Notes under the pieces: model-generated
What the model was told of the DNA's origin: nothing
Databases searched by the model: none
Seen by the model: the letters and a program-made list of their open reading frames with translations, nothing else
DNA from: Fratercula arctica
Taxonomy: Eukaryota; Chordata; Aves; Charadriiformes; Alcidae
Reading direction: 5' to 3'
Assembly (NCBI GenBank): GCA_947846985.1
Contig: CANTUZ010000004.1
Coordinates: 11,646,927-11,710,926 of the forward strand
DNA: 64,000 nucleotides
Shown: positions 27,078 to 39,690 of the stretch, one piece after another
Layout of the letters: each line of letters starts with the position of its first letter
How positions within the stretch are numbered: position 1 is the first letter of the stretch
Position numbers and translations under genes: made by a program

Positions 27078-27290
27078 GAATCATAGAACAGCCCAGGCTG
27101 GAAGGTACCTCAAAAGATCATCTGGTCCAACCTTTTAATAGAAAAGGGAGCCTCGATGAGACTATCTAGCACCCTGACCAGTTATGTCTTGAAAACCTCC
27201 AGCGACGGGGACTCCACCACGTCCCTGGGGAGGCTGAAGGGCATGAAAGTCTTCATGCTCTTCACTTTCATTACCCAGGGGAATACGACA
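27078..27290 (-). mobile_element. CR1 LINE 3' fragment, 5'-truncated
   Basis: Read on the plus strand this is the reverse complement of a CR1 3' end. It starts with an AATCATAGAA-type terminal motif (27079-27088), then CTGGAAGGTACCTCAAAAGA (27099-27118), TCATCTGGTCCAACC (27118-27132) and the CTCCAGCGACGGGGACTCCA phrase (27197-27216). These are hallmarks of the CR1 3' region in birds and reptiles. The element therefore lies on the minus strand. Similarity fades after about 27,245-27,290, as expected for severe 5' truncation. CR1 copies typically lack target-site duplications. The 77-codon ORF at 27156-27389 crosses it and is not a gene. The subfamily (perhaps CR1-Y-like) is from memory and uncertain. 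Confidence 0.88.
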
Positions 27291-28000
27291 GAGATTACAG
27301 TTATAGTTATTTTCCTTACTCAGGACACATTAAATATATTACTGTTGTCCAAAGAGGCGCATAATAACAATAGTATTTCATCACAATAGGCATAGAGTCT
27401 TAAGTTAAGCAAAGCAAATTATACAAAGAAGACATTGTGTTTCTTGTTCTAATTTATCAATAGATGTAGACAAACAGGTCCTTTTCATCTAGAGATGACT
27501 ACACAGAGAGGTTATAATGTGTAATATTAAGGTAATCAGATCAGCTGACTGCAAATAACCAGCAGTCATCCAGAAAATTAACATCTGTCTATTACTTTTA
27601 AAAGTAAAATTGGTTCTACTATTTTCGAGCTATGTGAACATAGATGATTCGCTTCACCTGTTTTTATCTCGGTCTTCTCCCCTATGAAAACTAAGGAACA
27701 GATAATTTACTTCCTCTGTGAAGAACCAGGATACCTGAACAGGGCTGTTCCCCCTTAACTGATAAGTAGTTTTAGTGATTTTAGTATATTTGGTGTTCTT
27801 TTGCAGAAGAGAAACACACTACTATAGGTTTCTTGAGGGAAAAAAGTTGTTTTTTTTTTTTTAAATCATTTGATGTCTGAAATCAAACATGTAAGAAAAA
27901 ATCTGAGATCTGAAATTTCATTTACATTTTTGGAGCTACTTGGTGACAGTGAAGTACATGTCTTTCAATCAACAATACGATATCACTTCATGTTTTGGGG

Positions 28001-28062
28001 GGAAAACCCTTAAAGAAAACCACCACCCCCACCCCCGCCAAAATACACAAACCAACCAACCA
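28001..28062. repeat. A/C-rich cryptic low-complexity tract
   Basis: An A/C stretch with CCACCACCCCCACCCCCGCC followed by ACCAACCAACC words. It is the same class as the other A/C tracts. Confidence 0.8.
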
Positions 28063-31000
28063 GAAATACTGAAATACTTTAAGAGTTTCTTTGCCTGAAT
28101 GCCTTAACTTGTTTCCTTTTGCGAGAATCAGGATTTCCAACATCTTTTCTACAGACAAATAGAAACTTTCTCTACGGGACCATTTGTGGGGCTACTGCAT
28201 ATAATTACTGAACTTTATTGATACGGTTTCAGTATTTTTTTTTCAAATGAGAAAAAACATTTATTTCCATTTTCAAAGGAGAAAAAAAACCCCATTAAAC
28301 TATGTCCACAAGAAATCTTATTTGTCATGCCTTTTCTGAAATTTTGGAACTAGATAATATGCTTTTTACTGCAAAATGAATTGCTAGAGATAACAAAGAC
28401 CCTCTGGTTGAACTTCAATATTCTTTTCATTAGGCAAAAAGGAAAGAAAGGAAAACAGCAAAGCACCATTCAGTAAGATTACAGCATAAAGTCTGCCAGA
28501 GAAATGAACTCCAGTAAGCAATCGTCTCCAAGATGGTGAGATCCCAGCTGTTCACCCATTTGGATCAAACTGATGAGCGCGTAGAAAATCATGCAACTGA
28601 GCTGCCAAACATTTCCCACTGCTCCAAGCACAGAGCCAACAGAGCTGCTGAAACCATAAGGTGATGCTCAAAATGAGCTCATTCACAATGTGCTTCTGTC
28701 TTCTTCTCGGAGCGTGTGAGAAAGCATATATTTCAGCACCGAGAGACTTTGAGACACAGAAACAGAGATAAAGAAAAACTAATTAAGCTCTCTGTATGCT
28801 TACAAGCATTGCTAGTCATTGTAAACAACAAAATATCTTGCTCACCAGCCACATTTCAAGGAATCCCAGAGGGCTACCGCTATCACCCAGGTAGGAGAAA
28901 GGAAGGAAGATTGGAATTACGACCAGCTGCATTCCCTATTTGCAGTGGAGAGATGGGATGCAAGGAGGAAGGAGATAAGGGAAACACTGCATTAGACTTC
29001 ACAGTAGAAGGACTGTTAGAACAAACTGTTAAAAAGAATAGTTTGTTTAGCGCTGTAACTGCAAGTCACGCTAACAGACATAATTTTCCATAATCTTCAT
29101 GTGATCTTCTCTAATTTTCTCCCCTTTAATGATACTTAAAACAGTTATTTTAACATCTTTTGTAATTTCTAGATTTCTTTATTGCATGCATTTCCCTCAA
29201 CAGGAAAAAGCTATCACTTTACTAGACTCTAGGCATCATCTTTTCATTATTTCCTAACCTTTGAACTCTTGCCTTTATGTAGATTTCAGAGGCCATCTCT
29301 GCAGCTGGTTAGAATGGTAATGAGTGAAGAAAACCACCTCCAGACAATAGCTGAAACTTATAATTTAACTCGGACAAGGCCTTATGTCTCTTTGTCCTTT
29401 TCTTAGTTATAGCAGTTCTTTTGCTCCAAATCTCTTTTTGTGCTTCTACTTCTCTAACACTCTGAAAGTTTAAGAGAACTGATTAATGAGATGGTGCAAT
29501 TTTTTTTTTTTTAATGATACTTGAATGATAGGTCCATTCTACTTATCTGCAAGAGAAAAATAACAATTATCCTACCCCACTCACATGGGAAGCAAACAGC
29601 AGCACTTCAAGCTTTGCCTCAGAAGGGCAGAGAATCCAGGCCATTATATAGAATTTCAGATTTTACAAGAACATATCTCCTAGTTCTCTACACTTGCTAA
29701 GTACAGCGCTGCTTGTAACAGGGAGATATATATATACTTCCTGGGGGTTTGTGCTATGTATTGCAACAAAAATAAATTTGTGGGAAGAAAGACATCAGTG
29801 AAAGATAGCTATAACAATTTCTGTATAAAATAATTTAAAATCACGATGGAAGCATTGGATGCATGTACACAGATGACATCCTGCTCAAATGGCAAAATAA
29901 GTAGCTGCTAACAAATGGGAAGTAAAGACAAAAGAGACACTTCGAGGAAAAATTTGCTGTTCTAAACCAGAGAAAACTTACACTGACTTAAGTGAAGGTT
30001 TTACTTCAGTAAAGATTACAGCATTAGTTTCTACAAATGTTACCGAGAAGCTGTTGAGATGCAGCAGTGGGGAGAGTTTGAAAACTGGTTAGAGCAAATC
30101 CTATTTTCATTAGCGAAACTACCGCTATTAGTAGTGAGATTGCATGACTGCATTTTCAGTAACTGAAACTAACAGCCCTTTAAGGTTTTGAAGCTTTGAA
30201 TTTTGTTTGTTTGTTTTAATCTAAGCAGTCCCATCCCTCAATTCTGTGTTACAAAAATGCTGAAATAGGGCTTGTCTCTCTGTAGTCATTCAGCATCAAT
30301 GCAAGTTTTCCACATGTTCTGAAAATTAAAGGACAGGAAATTTTATTCTCACCCAATTGCTTGAAGTACACATTATTTAGACTTAGAAGTTATATGACTC
30401 TAGACGATTCTGCTATTTAGTTTGCTCTCAAAATTTTGTCTCTCCCTTACAATTTAGTACCAACAGCACCGAACTCAGCCATCCTTATAGCACAGAAACA
30501 TTAAAGAAAGAGAAACTAACTTCATTTCTTGTCCAGGAACCCCATAAGACAGAGAAATATAAGGGAACAGTGGCAATTCTCCTTGAAGCCAGACCCAAGT
30601 GAAATTTCCTAGGATAGTGGGTTGACCTCTTATTTCAATTTTTCATCATTGCTGCACAATTTTGACAAAAGTAACTCCTCAGACTACAAAAAAGTGCTCT
30701 ACAGAGGACAGTCTGAGAATCACCGTCCTAGATTACTGGCAAATGACAAATCCATGCAATTTGAGAATTCTATTTCCTTAGAGAACTTTCTGCTTTCTCT
30801 TCATTTTTTTAATTTGTGTTTTTACCCCTAAACCTCTTCTTTTTAGATATATATAGTTCAGTGTATTCTTACTTTCAGTTCTAGGGATCACTATTCCCTT
30901 CCAAAATAGAGCCTACACAGAGTAAGAGATGTGCCAGAAGTTTTCACACGCATAAATGATTTGTTATATTTGGCAGCACTAAAAATCAAGAACTGACAGT

Positions 31001-31257
31001 TTTCTAATCCTTGTGCTTTGTAACGTAGGTCAAGTTTGATGAACATACTGGAACATTGGTACTAATGAGAACAGCATAAGTAGCACTAGACAAGGGAAAA
31101 CAAAGAGGACAACCTTTTATATAATAAAGAAGCATTTGGAATATAGTGACATTAAACTGAAATGAGAAAAAAAAATATTTAAAATAGCCTAATCAAAACC
31201 TTGTCAATAGGTTTGGCAACATCAGTGTAGAATTTTTTTCCTCTAACTCCTACCAAG

Positions 31258-31285
31258 GAAAAAAAGAAAAAAAGAAAAAAAGAAA
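31258..31285. repeat. (GAAAAAAA)n, three copies
   Basis: An octamer of G plus seven A begins at 31258, 31266 and 31274, and a partial fourth unit begins at 31282. It is a short tandem repeat with a clear period of eight. Confidence 0.9.
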
Positions 31286-31471
31286 CTGAACTCTGGGAAT
31301 GTGCACCTCCCTCTATGCATCCCACAGACCCCACCAAACACACAACCAAATTACAGTCTTATCCATCACGTAGCGAAGCTTTCTCCTGGCCTCTAAGAAG
31401 TTTCCTTTCCTTCAAAACTTCCGTATGGGTAAGAGGAAGACAGATAATGAAGTGGGATCTTGGCTCTCCTC

Positions 31472-31510
31472 TAAAAAAAAATAACACACACCCCCCCCCC
31501 CCCCCCCAAA
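31472..31510. repeat. A9 - (CA)n - C17 homopolymer cluster
   Basis: An A9 run, a short ACACACA step and 17 consecutive C residues at 31491-31507 lie back to back. On the minus strand this is a G17 run. The antisense ORFs that cross it acquire Pro- or Gly-rich stretches and are artefacts. Confidence 0.95.
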
Positions 31511-31931
31511 TAAACCAGAAAACATTGATCAGACACCTTTCTGAAACCCATGGTTTAGAGATACATTGATGGAGTCGTTTCAGCAAGTGAAGGAGGCAGT
31601 TTTGCTTCTATCAGACACAATTCAAGAAAGGTCAAAAATATCAAGAGAGAGACTAATTAGTCTTTGCAAGTGGTCGCGATTCAGGTGTTGTGACTCTCCA
31701 CTCATTTGATGCAGAAGCTTAAGCTCTCTGCCATTTCCCATAGGGTGTGAACCAGCCTTCAGTAAACCCAGGTCGCTGCTGAACTTTGTCAGCCGTCTCA
31801 CAGGGTCTGGAGATGGCACTCTATGGCCCATTGATAATGTGGGCAGACCAAGGCTGTCCAGATGCTTCCAGACTGGAAACTGTCACCCATCTGAATCCTT
31901 GCACCACCACAGTACTCAGTTTTACAAGTTT

Positions 31932-31985
31932 CTAGTTTTTGTTGTGGTTTTGGGTTTGTTCATTTGTTTGTTTTTTTTTTTTTTT
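31932..31985. repeat. G/T-rich tract ending in T-run
   Basis: TTTTGTTGTGGTTTTGGG words pass into GTTTG units and a T run at 31971-31985. It is the complement-strand form of the A/C cryptic tracts. Confidence 0.85.
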
Positions 31986-32415
31986 GCTGGGCGTGGGATG
32001 GGGGAAGGATTTTTCTTTCCTTCTTGATTAAGCTTATCTCAGATAAAAACATTTGATTACTTGAGGTTACTGAACTTCGTTCTTCTAAGATCAGACAATA
32101 TTTGAGTCTCTTGTCAATTCAGAAGACAACTGGCACCCACATAAAGTAACTTAGGCTTGAACAACAACAGTTGAGAAGAAACAATAAAAGAAGCAGCAGA
32201 CACGGTTTTGGAGAACAAATGCTTGTGATAGCAGAATTCAAGAGAACAAAAGTAAAAGATTTTTTTACTATCTGACATAGAAACCCCCTTAATTCCAGCC
32301 CTAGAGAGCAGCATAAAAATCAGATGCTATGTTTTCCAACAGAATTTTCAATTAATTCTTCAATCAGGAAAGGATTTTAGCAGCTTCTTCTCAGTACAGA
32401 GAAATTTCAATCCAA

Positions 32416-32662
32416 GTTTTTTTTTCCCCAGGTCTGTCTCTGCCAGGAGATGGCAGAGAAAGAATCAAATGCTGAAGGCTTAGGGGAGAAGCAGGAAATC
32501 AAGCTGCTCAATAACCACATATCCACTAAGATGTACAAAGCACAGCTGATGCAACTAACTAATCTGTACATTTTTGGAGGGCATCCTAGATTATTTAAAA
32601 ACCAGACACTTTTAGGTGGGAAACGTAAAGTTGTTTATACAGTTTTGTCCTCATCTTTATAG
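32416..32662 (+). other. Exon-like acceptor followed by a 70-codon ORF
   Basis: A T9C4 pyrimidine tract ends in AG at 32430-32431, a good splice-acceptor shape. Nineteen bases later an ATG at 32450 sits in a favourable context (G at -3, G at +4) and opens a 70-codon frame ending at 32662. The N-terminus is acidic and charged (MAEKESNAEGLGEKQEIK). GT sites at 32616 (AG|GTGGGA) and 32625 (GTAAAG) could be donors. I recognise no domain, and the window has no partner exon. Such combinations arise by chance in AT-rich DNA. Confidence 0.15.
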
Positions 32663-34410
32663 TTCTCTCTTTTTACTTAGCACAGAAAAATGTTACATAG
32701 GTAGCAAAGAATACACATGTAGTCAGTGGCTTATACCAATCCATCGCTCCTCTGTGTGCTTTTTAAACATGCTAGAGAAATATAATTATTTATCTGCTAC
32801 TTAGATGGCTCGGTGTTAGGCTGTATCCAAAGGAAAACCAATGCTCACTATTCAGTTGCCCAAATTCCTCCTCCCCGCTCCTGTTCGCCCCCCTGGTTAC
32901 TGTTTGAGCAGAGGTAAATTGTCTGCCTCATTCTTACCCTTCAAAGCACTTAGATTTAGTAGCCTTTATCTATTTCTGATGCTTCCAGAAGGAAGCACTT
33001 TAATGTATTTTATGGCTCCTGCGATTCCAGAATTCTCTTTATGATAATGAAATAAACCCTATTTCCCCATCATTTGTTAAGGGCATTTTGGGAAATCTGA
33101 AGTCTGAGATTACACTAACAGTTTCTGGATGAGTCCTAATGCTGAATGGGAAGAAAGGGTCTTGGTTCAAATCTCATACGCATACAGTTTTATATTGATA
33201 CATATTACATGACTACCAGTATTTATATTATGAAAGCAATCACATTAAATAGGTTAAGCAATCAAGTAGAATCCTACAAAGCCATTCTGAGTAACGACTA
33301 TAAATCTTTCTGATTTCCTGTGCAATTTTTCAATAAATATTTGTAAGCTTTCCTCTACACAAGTGAATTTAGTCTCTTCAGCTGTGTGTGGACCTGAACG
33401 ACTGCTGCAGAAATTTCAGACTTACTTAATTTCTAGCCTTCTGTCATTTTAAACCTTCAAATCTTCCACACAAATGTGACCAGATTTAAAATAACGTATT
33501 GCGTAGAGTGTAATCTCTGTAATATGTGAACCTGTTTCACCCCCCTTTTGTAGTCAGTTTCTTTAGTTAGAAAGAGCTTTATTTATTTTTAAAAGTTTGT
33601 CCTGAAGAGTTATTTCAGGAAGTCGCAACATTGCCCAGACTCTTTCAAAAATACTATTATTATTACTGCCCACATTTATAACTGGACTGAAATATGTTTT
33701 GAAGTCATTACAGGATAGAAAATCCGCTTGACTGTTCTTGTCCTTATGAACATTTATTTTCTTAGACACTGTGCAATCTTAAAAGTTATTTGAAAAAGAC
33801 TGATCTTTTCACATAAAAGAACAGAATTTCATACAGAGCTTCAGAAAGCAGTGAGGGAGGGTTGCCTAGCTCTACCTGTTGCTTCAATATCTTAATGATG
33901 CAATAGAGAAAGAAAAGGGATATTTTTAAATAAAGTTAGTTTGGGTGTCATATGTGTGATTTATGGTGAATTTTATGATCTAATTTGATTATCAGCATTG
34001 TAACTATTAATGCACTAAATACAACAGTTGCAGGCAAGACTATACACAAAATTTAAAATATACATGTACTCCAGTAGTCCTTACAAGCTCTAGCTCAAAT
34101 ATCAGTCTGTACATGAGACAGTACAGGAGGAAAAGCATTACCAGTAAGTCAGGTATCTTTTCTGTCAGAGACTTTTCTTCCTAATCACGCATTCATTGAA
34201 TTTAATGTGGAAATGACTTTGATTTGAATATCAATATTTACCGCTAATACCCTTCCTTTCACTTATTACTCAAGGTACTCAAATTTGGCCTTGAAGCCAA
34301 CATACCAGCCCAAAGTCTGACAGCTCCACCCAAAGCTGTACATGCAGCTCATCAGTGTTTGCACAATGAGCTCAGAGAAATATGCAAGTTATTTAAGAAA
34401 ATCAAGGGGG

Positions 34411-34478
34411 AAAAAAAAAAAAACCCCGAAAAGATTACAGCAAAACTAAAACCCACACCAAGAAAACCAACACACAAC
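34411..34478. repeat. A/C-rich cryptic low-complexity tract
   Basis: An A12-13 run followed by CCCC, then mixed A and C words with AAACCCACACCA. It resembles the other A/C tracts. Confidence 0.75.
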
Positions 34479-34662
34479 TGTTCAGTTTCCTTTTTTCTTT
34501 TCAAACCTATGTCAGACTGAATAGCCTCTGAATAGCTTAGGATTCAATAGCTACAGCATAGTATCTGAGCAGAAATCCACCCAGGGCACACTCATATCTC
34601 TGCAGAATTGCTAACACTAAATAAATATATAAACTTGGAACTCAAACCTTGTTATATTTATC

Positions 34663-34697
34663 TTTGGACTTTTGTTTGTTTTATTTGGAAGTCCAAA
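34663..34697. repeat. Short perfect inverted repeat
   Basis: TTTGGACTT (34663-34671) is perfectly complementary to AAGTCCAAA (34689-34697) across a 17-base T-rich spacer. It could form a 9-bp hairpin. No transposon-like flanks are seen. Confidence 0.7.
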
Positions 34698-34761
34698 TAA
34701 GAGCTATTTTCTTCTTGTGTTTTGGAAATTTGAAAGAAAATTATACACAAAACAATCACTA

Positions 34762-34778
34762 ATATATATATATATATA
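34762..34778. repeat. (AT)n microsatellite
   Basis: About eight uninterrupted AT dinucleotides followed by an A run. It is a short simple repeat. Confidence 0.9.
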
Positions 34779-36029
34779 AAAAATAAATTTTCTTTACGCT
34801 GCTACTCTTCTGAGTATCTCTTCTCAAGATCTGTTTTCATTGTGATAGTTAAGGTGAACTAGCTGTACGTTAATAGAGACTGGAATATTAATAGATGACT
34901 TGGAACCAGTTGTTTAGGTCACAAAGTTATGAAATTACATCTTTGCATTCTTTCTAGTCCTCCTTCCCAGTTCCATTTTATTTATTTTCTACCCTATTTG
35001 TTTTCAGGCAAGATCACAGCATAATCCTGTTTCAGAATCTTTTGGATTGCAATAGAATCCAAGTCTAATTTAAACCCAAGACTATGCAGACCAAAATTAC
35101 ACTGATCACCTTGAAGTTAAAACCAGTATTGCTTCAAGCCTATTGTCTTAATATTATTTCTTAATCAAAAGCATGGTTACAATAACAACAGAAACTGCGA
35201 AAAGCAGAAAAAAGATGATGGTTAAAAATGCAGGAAATGCCCTTTTTTTTTTTTTGTAATAAAACAAACAACAGCAAATGCTCCCCAGAACAATAAAAAG
35301 GTGCAAGATAAAAGCATAAGAGCAGATAACCATAGAACAGAAGGCACAGCTAACGTTATGCGTAATATTTGCTAACAGGGAAAATATTTCACTGTGACCA
35401 AAATAGCTAAAAGTGTCTACATCAGTGTCAAAGCTCGTTTAATCTTACTCCCAAACAGTTTTGAAAAAAAAAATATGGCATCTTTAAGAAGGGAATGCTT
35501 GAACTCTCTGTTGAGGTCAGATTTTCTCCTTTGGTATACTCAACAACCGTGATATTGTGAACTGTCAATCTGGCTGGGAAAAGATAAAACAGAGTACTTA
35601 AAGCAGACTAGCAGTTCAGCATGATACAACTTAAAGTATCGATTAACCTCTCACATTTTAATTTTAACCTATCAAAATGCAAAGCATCTAGGTTCCAGTA
35701 TCTCTATCAGAATAAAATTTGGTAATAATAGGAGTCCAAAACATATTTGTATATCTAAACTTCATTTCCTCCTCTTTATTGGTAATGATTAAAAATAACA
35801 GATTCATAGCTTTTGTTGGAAGACACATAATTTTTAGTGCCATCTAGAAATACACGTCTTCGTGCTTTTAAAAAAAATTGTTAGGCCTTTCAAGAAGTAA
35901 TTTTGCTACAAAATATCACCCTCAGGCTCTTTGTAGGACAGTACAGCCATTAATAATGCTTTTTTATTGCATATGATATGATTTACGCTTAACTCTAAGG
36001 ACTTACAATCCTTTTTTTTTTTTTTGGCA

Positions 36030-36300
36030 GTATGAGCAAATTAGCTCTGTTTTCCTGGCCCAATTAGTTGCAAGTCCTTCATTTTCATTCTGCTGAAAAC
36101 TGAAGGACAAATCAGTGATAACAGAATCAAGCACTTGGGTAGTCAGCTAAGATTGTTGTCTAGGAGCAATTTATCATGTAAATGGTGTCTGCTTTGTTTT
36201 ATGGAAATCTGAAAACAGCTTTCTGCATGATTGAAGCCTTTGTCAATGAAAACCCCTTCAAAATGTGACAAATGTTTCTTATCTCTAGGAGATGCTGAAA
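36030..36300. other. candidate conserved non-coding element / enhancer
   Basis: About 270 bp without simple repeats, bordered upstream by a T run (36011-36025). It carries homeodomain-like CAATTAG (36061-36067), a TCAGTGATAACAG stretch and a TTTATCATGTAAATGG stretch. Composition is even, with interspersed G and C words, unlike the surrounding low-complexity AT DNA. This is the texture I associate with deeply conserved developmental enhancers. It is inference only, and a multi-species alignment would decide. Confidence 0.35.
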
Positions 36301-37605
36301 GGACTTAAGTGATAAAAACTATATATACACTTACTATTTTTACCCAGGGCATACACATATATAGCATTCTGAGGATTTAGCAGCCCTGCCAGAAATAGAA
36401 GATTTTCTCTATATTTTTTTTTTCCTCTATTTTAGGCGGAAATCAGTTCCATTCCAGAGGATTCAAAAAAGATTCTTTGTTTCACCCACACTATGTATAA
36501 ATATTAATTACCATCATCATAAATAAACAAAAGTATGAGGTGGTTTCCCAGAGAAAAAGTGAAATGTATTACAGATGATTCCCAAGCCTTTTTGGAACGT
36601 GAACTGTATGCTTATTAATTGTCACATTTGTCATACACCTATGTGTGTCAAAGTAGTCACTTGCAGGCTCTCATTATCTCACAGACCTCCTCCTTCCCAC
36701 TCTGCCAATCTGCAGTCATTTTCCATTGCATGTCATGGCTACATTTCAGCTCCCACAGGTGAATTGTGATACACATTCCACCGTGAATGAACGATATCGG
36801 GATGGGACTTTACATACCTCATAACACAGACTTATGCTTTTTTTTTTTTTAATGAAACTGAAAAAGTCTGCTTCACAGAGTCCCTTCAAATACGTTCATC
36901 TAATTGCTCATTTAAGAAAGTATCCTTAAACCATCTGGGATAAAAAAATATGTTACCCATAAGCCGCATATGAGAGTAACATGAAAACAGTTTCTAAGAA
37001 CAGTGGCACCCAAAACAAACCTAAATTCAGCAAGCAGTACTCTGGGATGAACAGGAATTTCCCACCTTCTACATTACAGATGATGCAAAGCATTCATTTT
37101 CAACAGAGGTCATCGCATTTTAAAACATGAATGAGTTCCACCAGCAAATGAAATATGGCTTTAACTATGCCATTCACTTTCTGTTTGCTTGAAGAATCGA
37201 AGATCCACGCAAAGACCCATTTCTTATTTTGCTTAACCTATGCAAAAGCATTAGTATTATCCAACTGATGACAGAACACAAATCTCAAAAAAAAAGTCTG
37301 AACTCATCCTTTTTTACTTGGCTTTCCTGAGTTTATTTTATCTCTCTTAATTGCCTAAGGAGATTTTGGCATTCGAGGAGGTTTTTGCTTTAGAATTTAT
37401 ACTGTGTACACACACAGAGATATAAACACCTTCTCCCCACAGAGAAGGAGAAAACATTCAGTTAGGCTTTTTTTAAACTCCTCTCCCAAAATTTCATATT
37501 CTTTATGCCCTAACAGATATCAGCAACCAGAGGGCTTTAGCTATTTCTGTCCTCGTCTACTTCCTAAATCTACTCCCTTGAAACAATGTAGTGTCTCTCC
37601 AACAG

Positions 37606-37667
37606 TTTTTTTTTTTTTTTTTTTTTTGGGTTGGGGGTGAGGGGTAGGGGATCGTCTGGGTTTTTTC
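37606..37667. repeat. T22 run with G/T-rich extension
   Basis: A T run at 37606-37627 is followed by GGGTTGGGGGTGAGGGG and GGGG words, another G/T cryptic tract. Four closely spaced G-runs on the plus strand match a loose quadruplex pattern. Confidence 0.9.
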
Positions 37668-38390
37668 TGAACGAACAAAACTCAAAAATGGTTATAGCAG
37701 CAAGGAAAATACCCATTATGTGTCCTTGTCTGAGACCTCAGGAACACGAGCCATTTTACCCAGCCGTAGACACCAGCAGCATAAACCCCTGCCTCTCAGC
37801 AAGATCTCTAGACAGCCCTAAGTTACCCATGTCAATGGCATAAAAGACACCTTGGTTCTTCCCCTCTGAGAAAGAAGTCACAGTGAGTTCAGCTGTACCT
37901 ACCTACCCATTTCTAAAAACTGAGGTGAAACTTATCCCAAGCCCCAGCAAACTTTTACTCTTAGAAACAATGACATACAATGTTCCGATAATAATTTTCA
38001 GTTATCGACCTTTCTGAACTTGCAGCAGGAGAATAACAACCTTAAACTACCTGCACAGTAAAGTCATTTTCAGTTTCTTCATCAGCACTATGCAAAAGAC
38101 CAGTAAACCTGATTGCTTTCACCTGGAAGTTGTTGGAGACAGTTCTCATACTGATATTTCTGTTTCAGCAAGAAGCAGAGCATAGAGGGAATAATTGAAA
38201 CAGAGGTAAAAGTAAAAGAAGAGGAAAAAAAAATAATTCGGAACTACTACTACTTTAATAAAGTCACTGCAAAATTCTTCTTTCAACATGGTAAAATCCA
38301 AAGTACTTCAGAAATCTGCGTCGTCCCACCAGATAAAATGTGTTCTTGGATGGGGAATATTCCTGTGCTGTACTCACATTCACTTGAACA

Positions 38391-38421
38391 CCACCCCCCT
38401 CCCACCCCACCCCCCCCCCAA
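38391..38421. repeat. C-rich tract
   Basis: C6, C4 and C9-10 runs separated by single A or T-CCCA steps. The complementary strand has several adjacent G-runs and could form a G-quadruplex. This is sequence pattern only. Confidence 0.85.
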
Positions 38422-39109
38422 ACACTCTACCTGGTACAACTCAACCTGGCTCACCGAAACCCAGCTGTTTCACTTAACATATTTAGTACCCTGAAATTCC
38501 TAGCCAGTCTTAGCAGCAGTGTTCATCTCCATTGGTTCGGAGCCACACCATCCTTTCTGCACGGCCTGTACGTTAATGTTGGTTGATCCGAAATCTACCC
38601 AACAGGCAGAAGTATTTGTTTTCTGACACTCCAGAGTAAACTAACCAAGGCAAATATTTAGATTTTTACTTTACATATTTACATTTATTGGTTACAGGTA
38701 TCCTGGAACACATCTTTACGTACCATCTTTGGGTTTTGTACTTTTAATATGGAGTACATAGTACGAGTCAAAACAAGTGAAACATTGCTGAGAAGTTATT
38801 CCTAGCTGGATATCTGCTTTCCTTTGTGTCTGAGTTCTGACATCACACCTATGATGAAGCATGATATGTGCAGCAGATTTTAATCACGTAAGTTAATTTT
38901 CAGTCCTACAATCTTTAACACTTAATTATTTTCCTTCAAACTGCTTTTTAACCTCAAGCCATTTTTATATTTAGTTTTGGAACACATAGCTTTTGTACAG
39001 ACTCCTCTTTGTTACTTTTCCACATGCACACACTGTATCTGAGTTACACTTCATTTTAAAATTCATTTTTTTTTCCTTAGCTTCCAATATATTCAAGTTT
39101 GATAAAACC

Positions 39110-39690
39110 TAATGAGTTCAAAGGCAGTCAGATTAAAGCGCGCATTTTTGACATAAGCAATCTTCTTTAATAGAAGGCACTTTTATTACCAACTTTGCAT
39201 TCACTTTCTGGGCCAGAAGAGAGAGTAATTTTAATTTCAACGGGTATGGATTTTAATGGCACTCTCTAAAGCTTTACCAAATCTCCATCAGCCTGATAAA
39301 TTTGGTCAAAAGGTTTATAGAAATGAAGTCTCAGCAGAGCGAGAAAATTTGCCTGGATTACATACAAGTCAGAAAGAGTATTTTTGTGTTTTCTTTACCA
39401 TTTCAGCAGAGATTTGATTTCTCCCCTCAGGTTAGTATAACTAAAGAGACCGGGTGATGGGTTATGAGGGACAGGGTTTCTGCCTCAAATTGAAAATAAT
39501 GGTGGACAAAGGCTTCTCAGGTAATTGAGTGTTTATGCCTGCAGCTGTATTCTGTTCAGCCTTCATCAGACTGATAGTATCTCCAGATAAAGCCTCTTAG
39601 TAAACCATTTTCATAATTTGGAACCCATCTGCACTAAGAAGAGACTGGTAGCCAATTGAAATATTCTTCATTAACCTGAATGCTCTTTTT
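39110..39690. other. candidate conserved non-coding cluster
   Basis: Nearly 580 bp without homopolymers beyond a few bases and without simple repeats. It contains CAGATTAAAGCGCGCATTTT (39130-39149), AGGTAATTGAGTGTTTATG (39519-39537) and many ATTA/TAAT cores, including TTCATTAACCTGAATG near 39668. CpG-containing words are retained in an AT-rich setting. It looks like one long or two adjacent conserved elements. There is no ORF and no repeat homology that I can name. Conservation is inferred, not shown. Confidence 0.35.

Noticed and set aside
28716..29093. 125-codon basic ORF as a gene
   Set aside because: No recognisable domain, no acceptor or donor at its ends, no partner exons. It is plausible by chance among many ORFs.
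31315..31586. Antisense ORF pair with Pro or Gly runs
   Set aside because: Both frames run across the C17 homopolymer; the runs are artefacts of low complexity.
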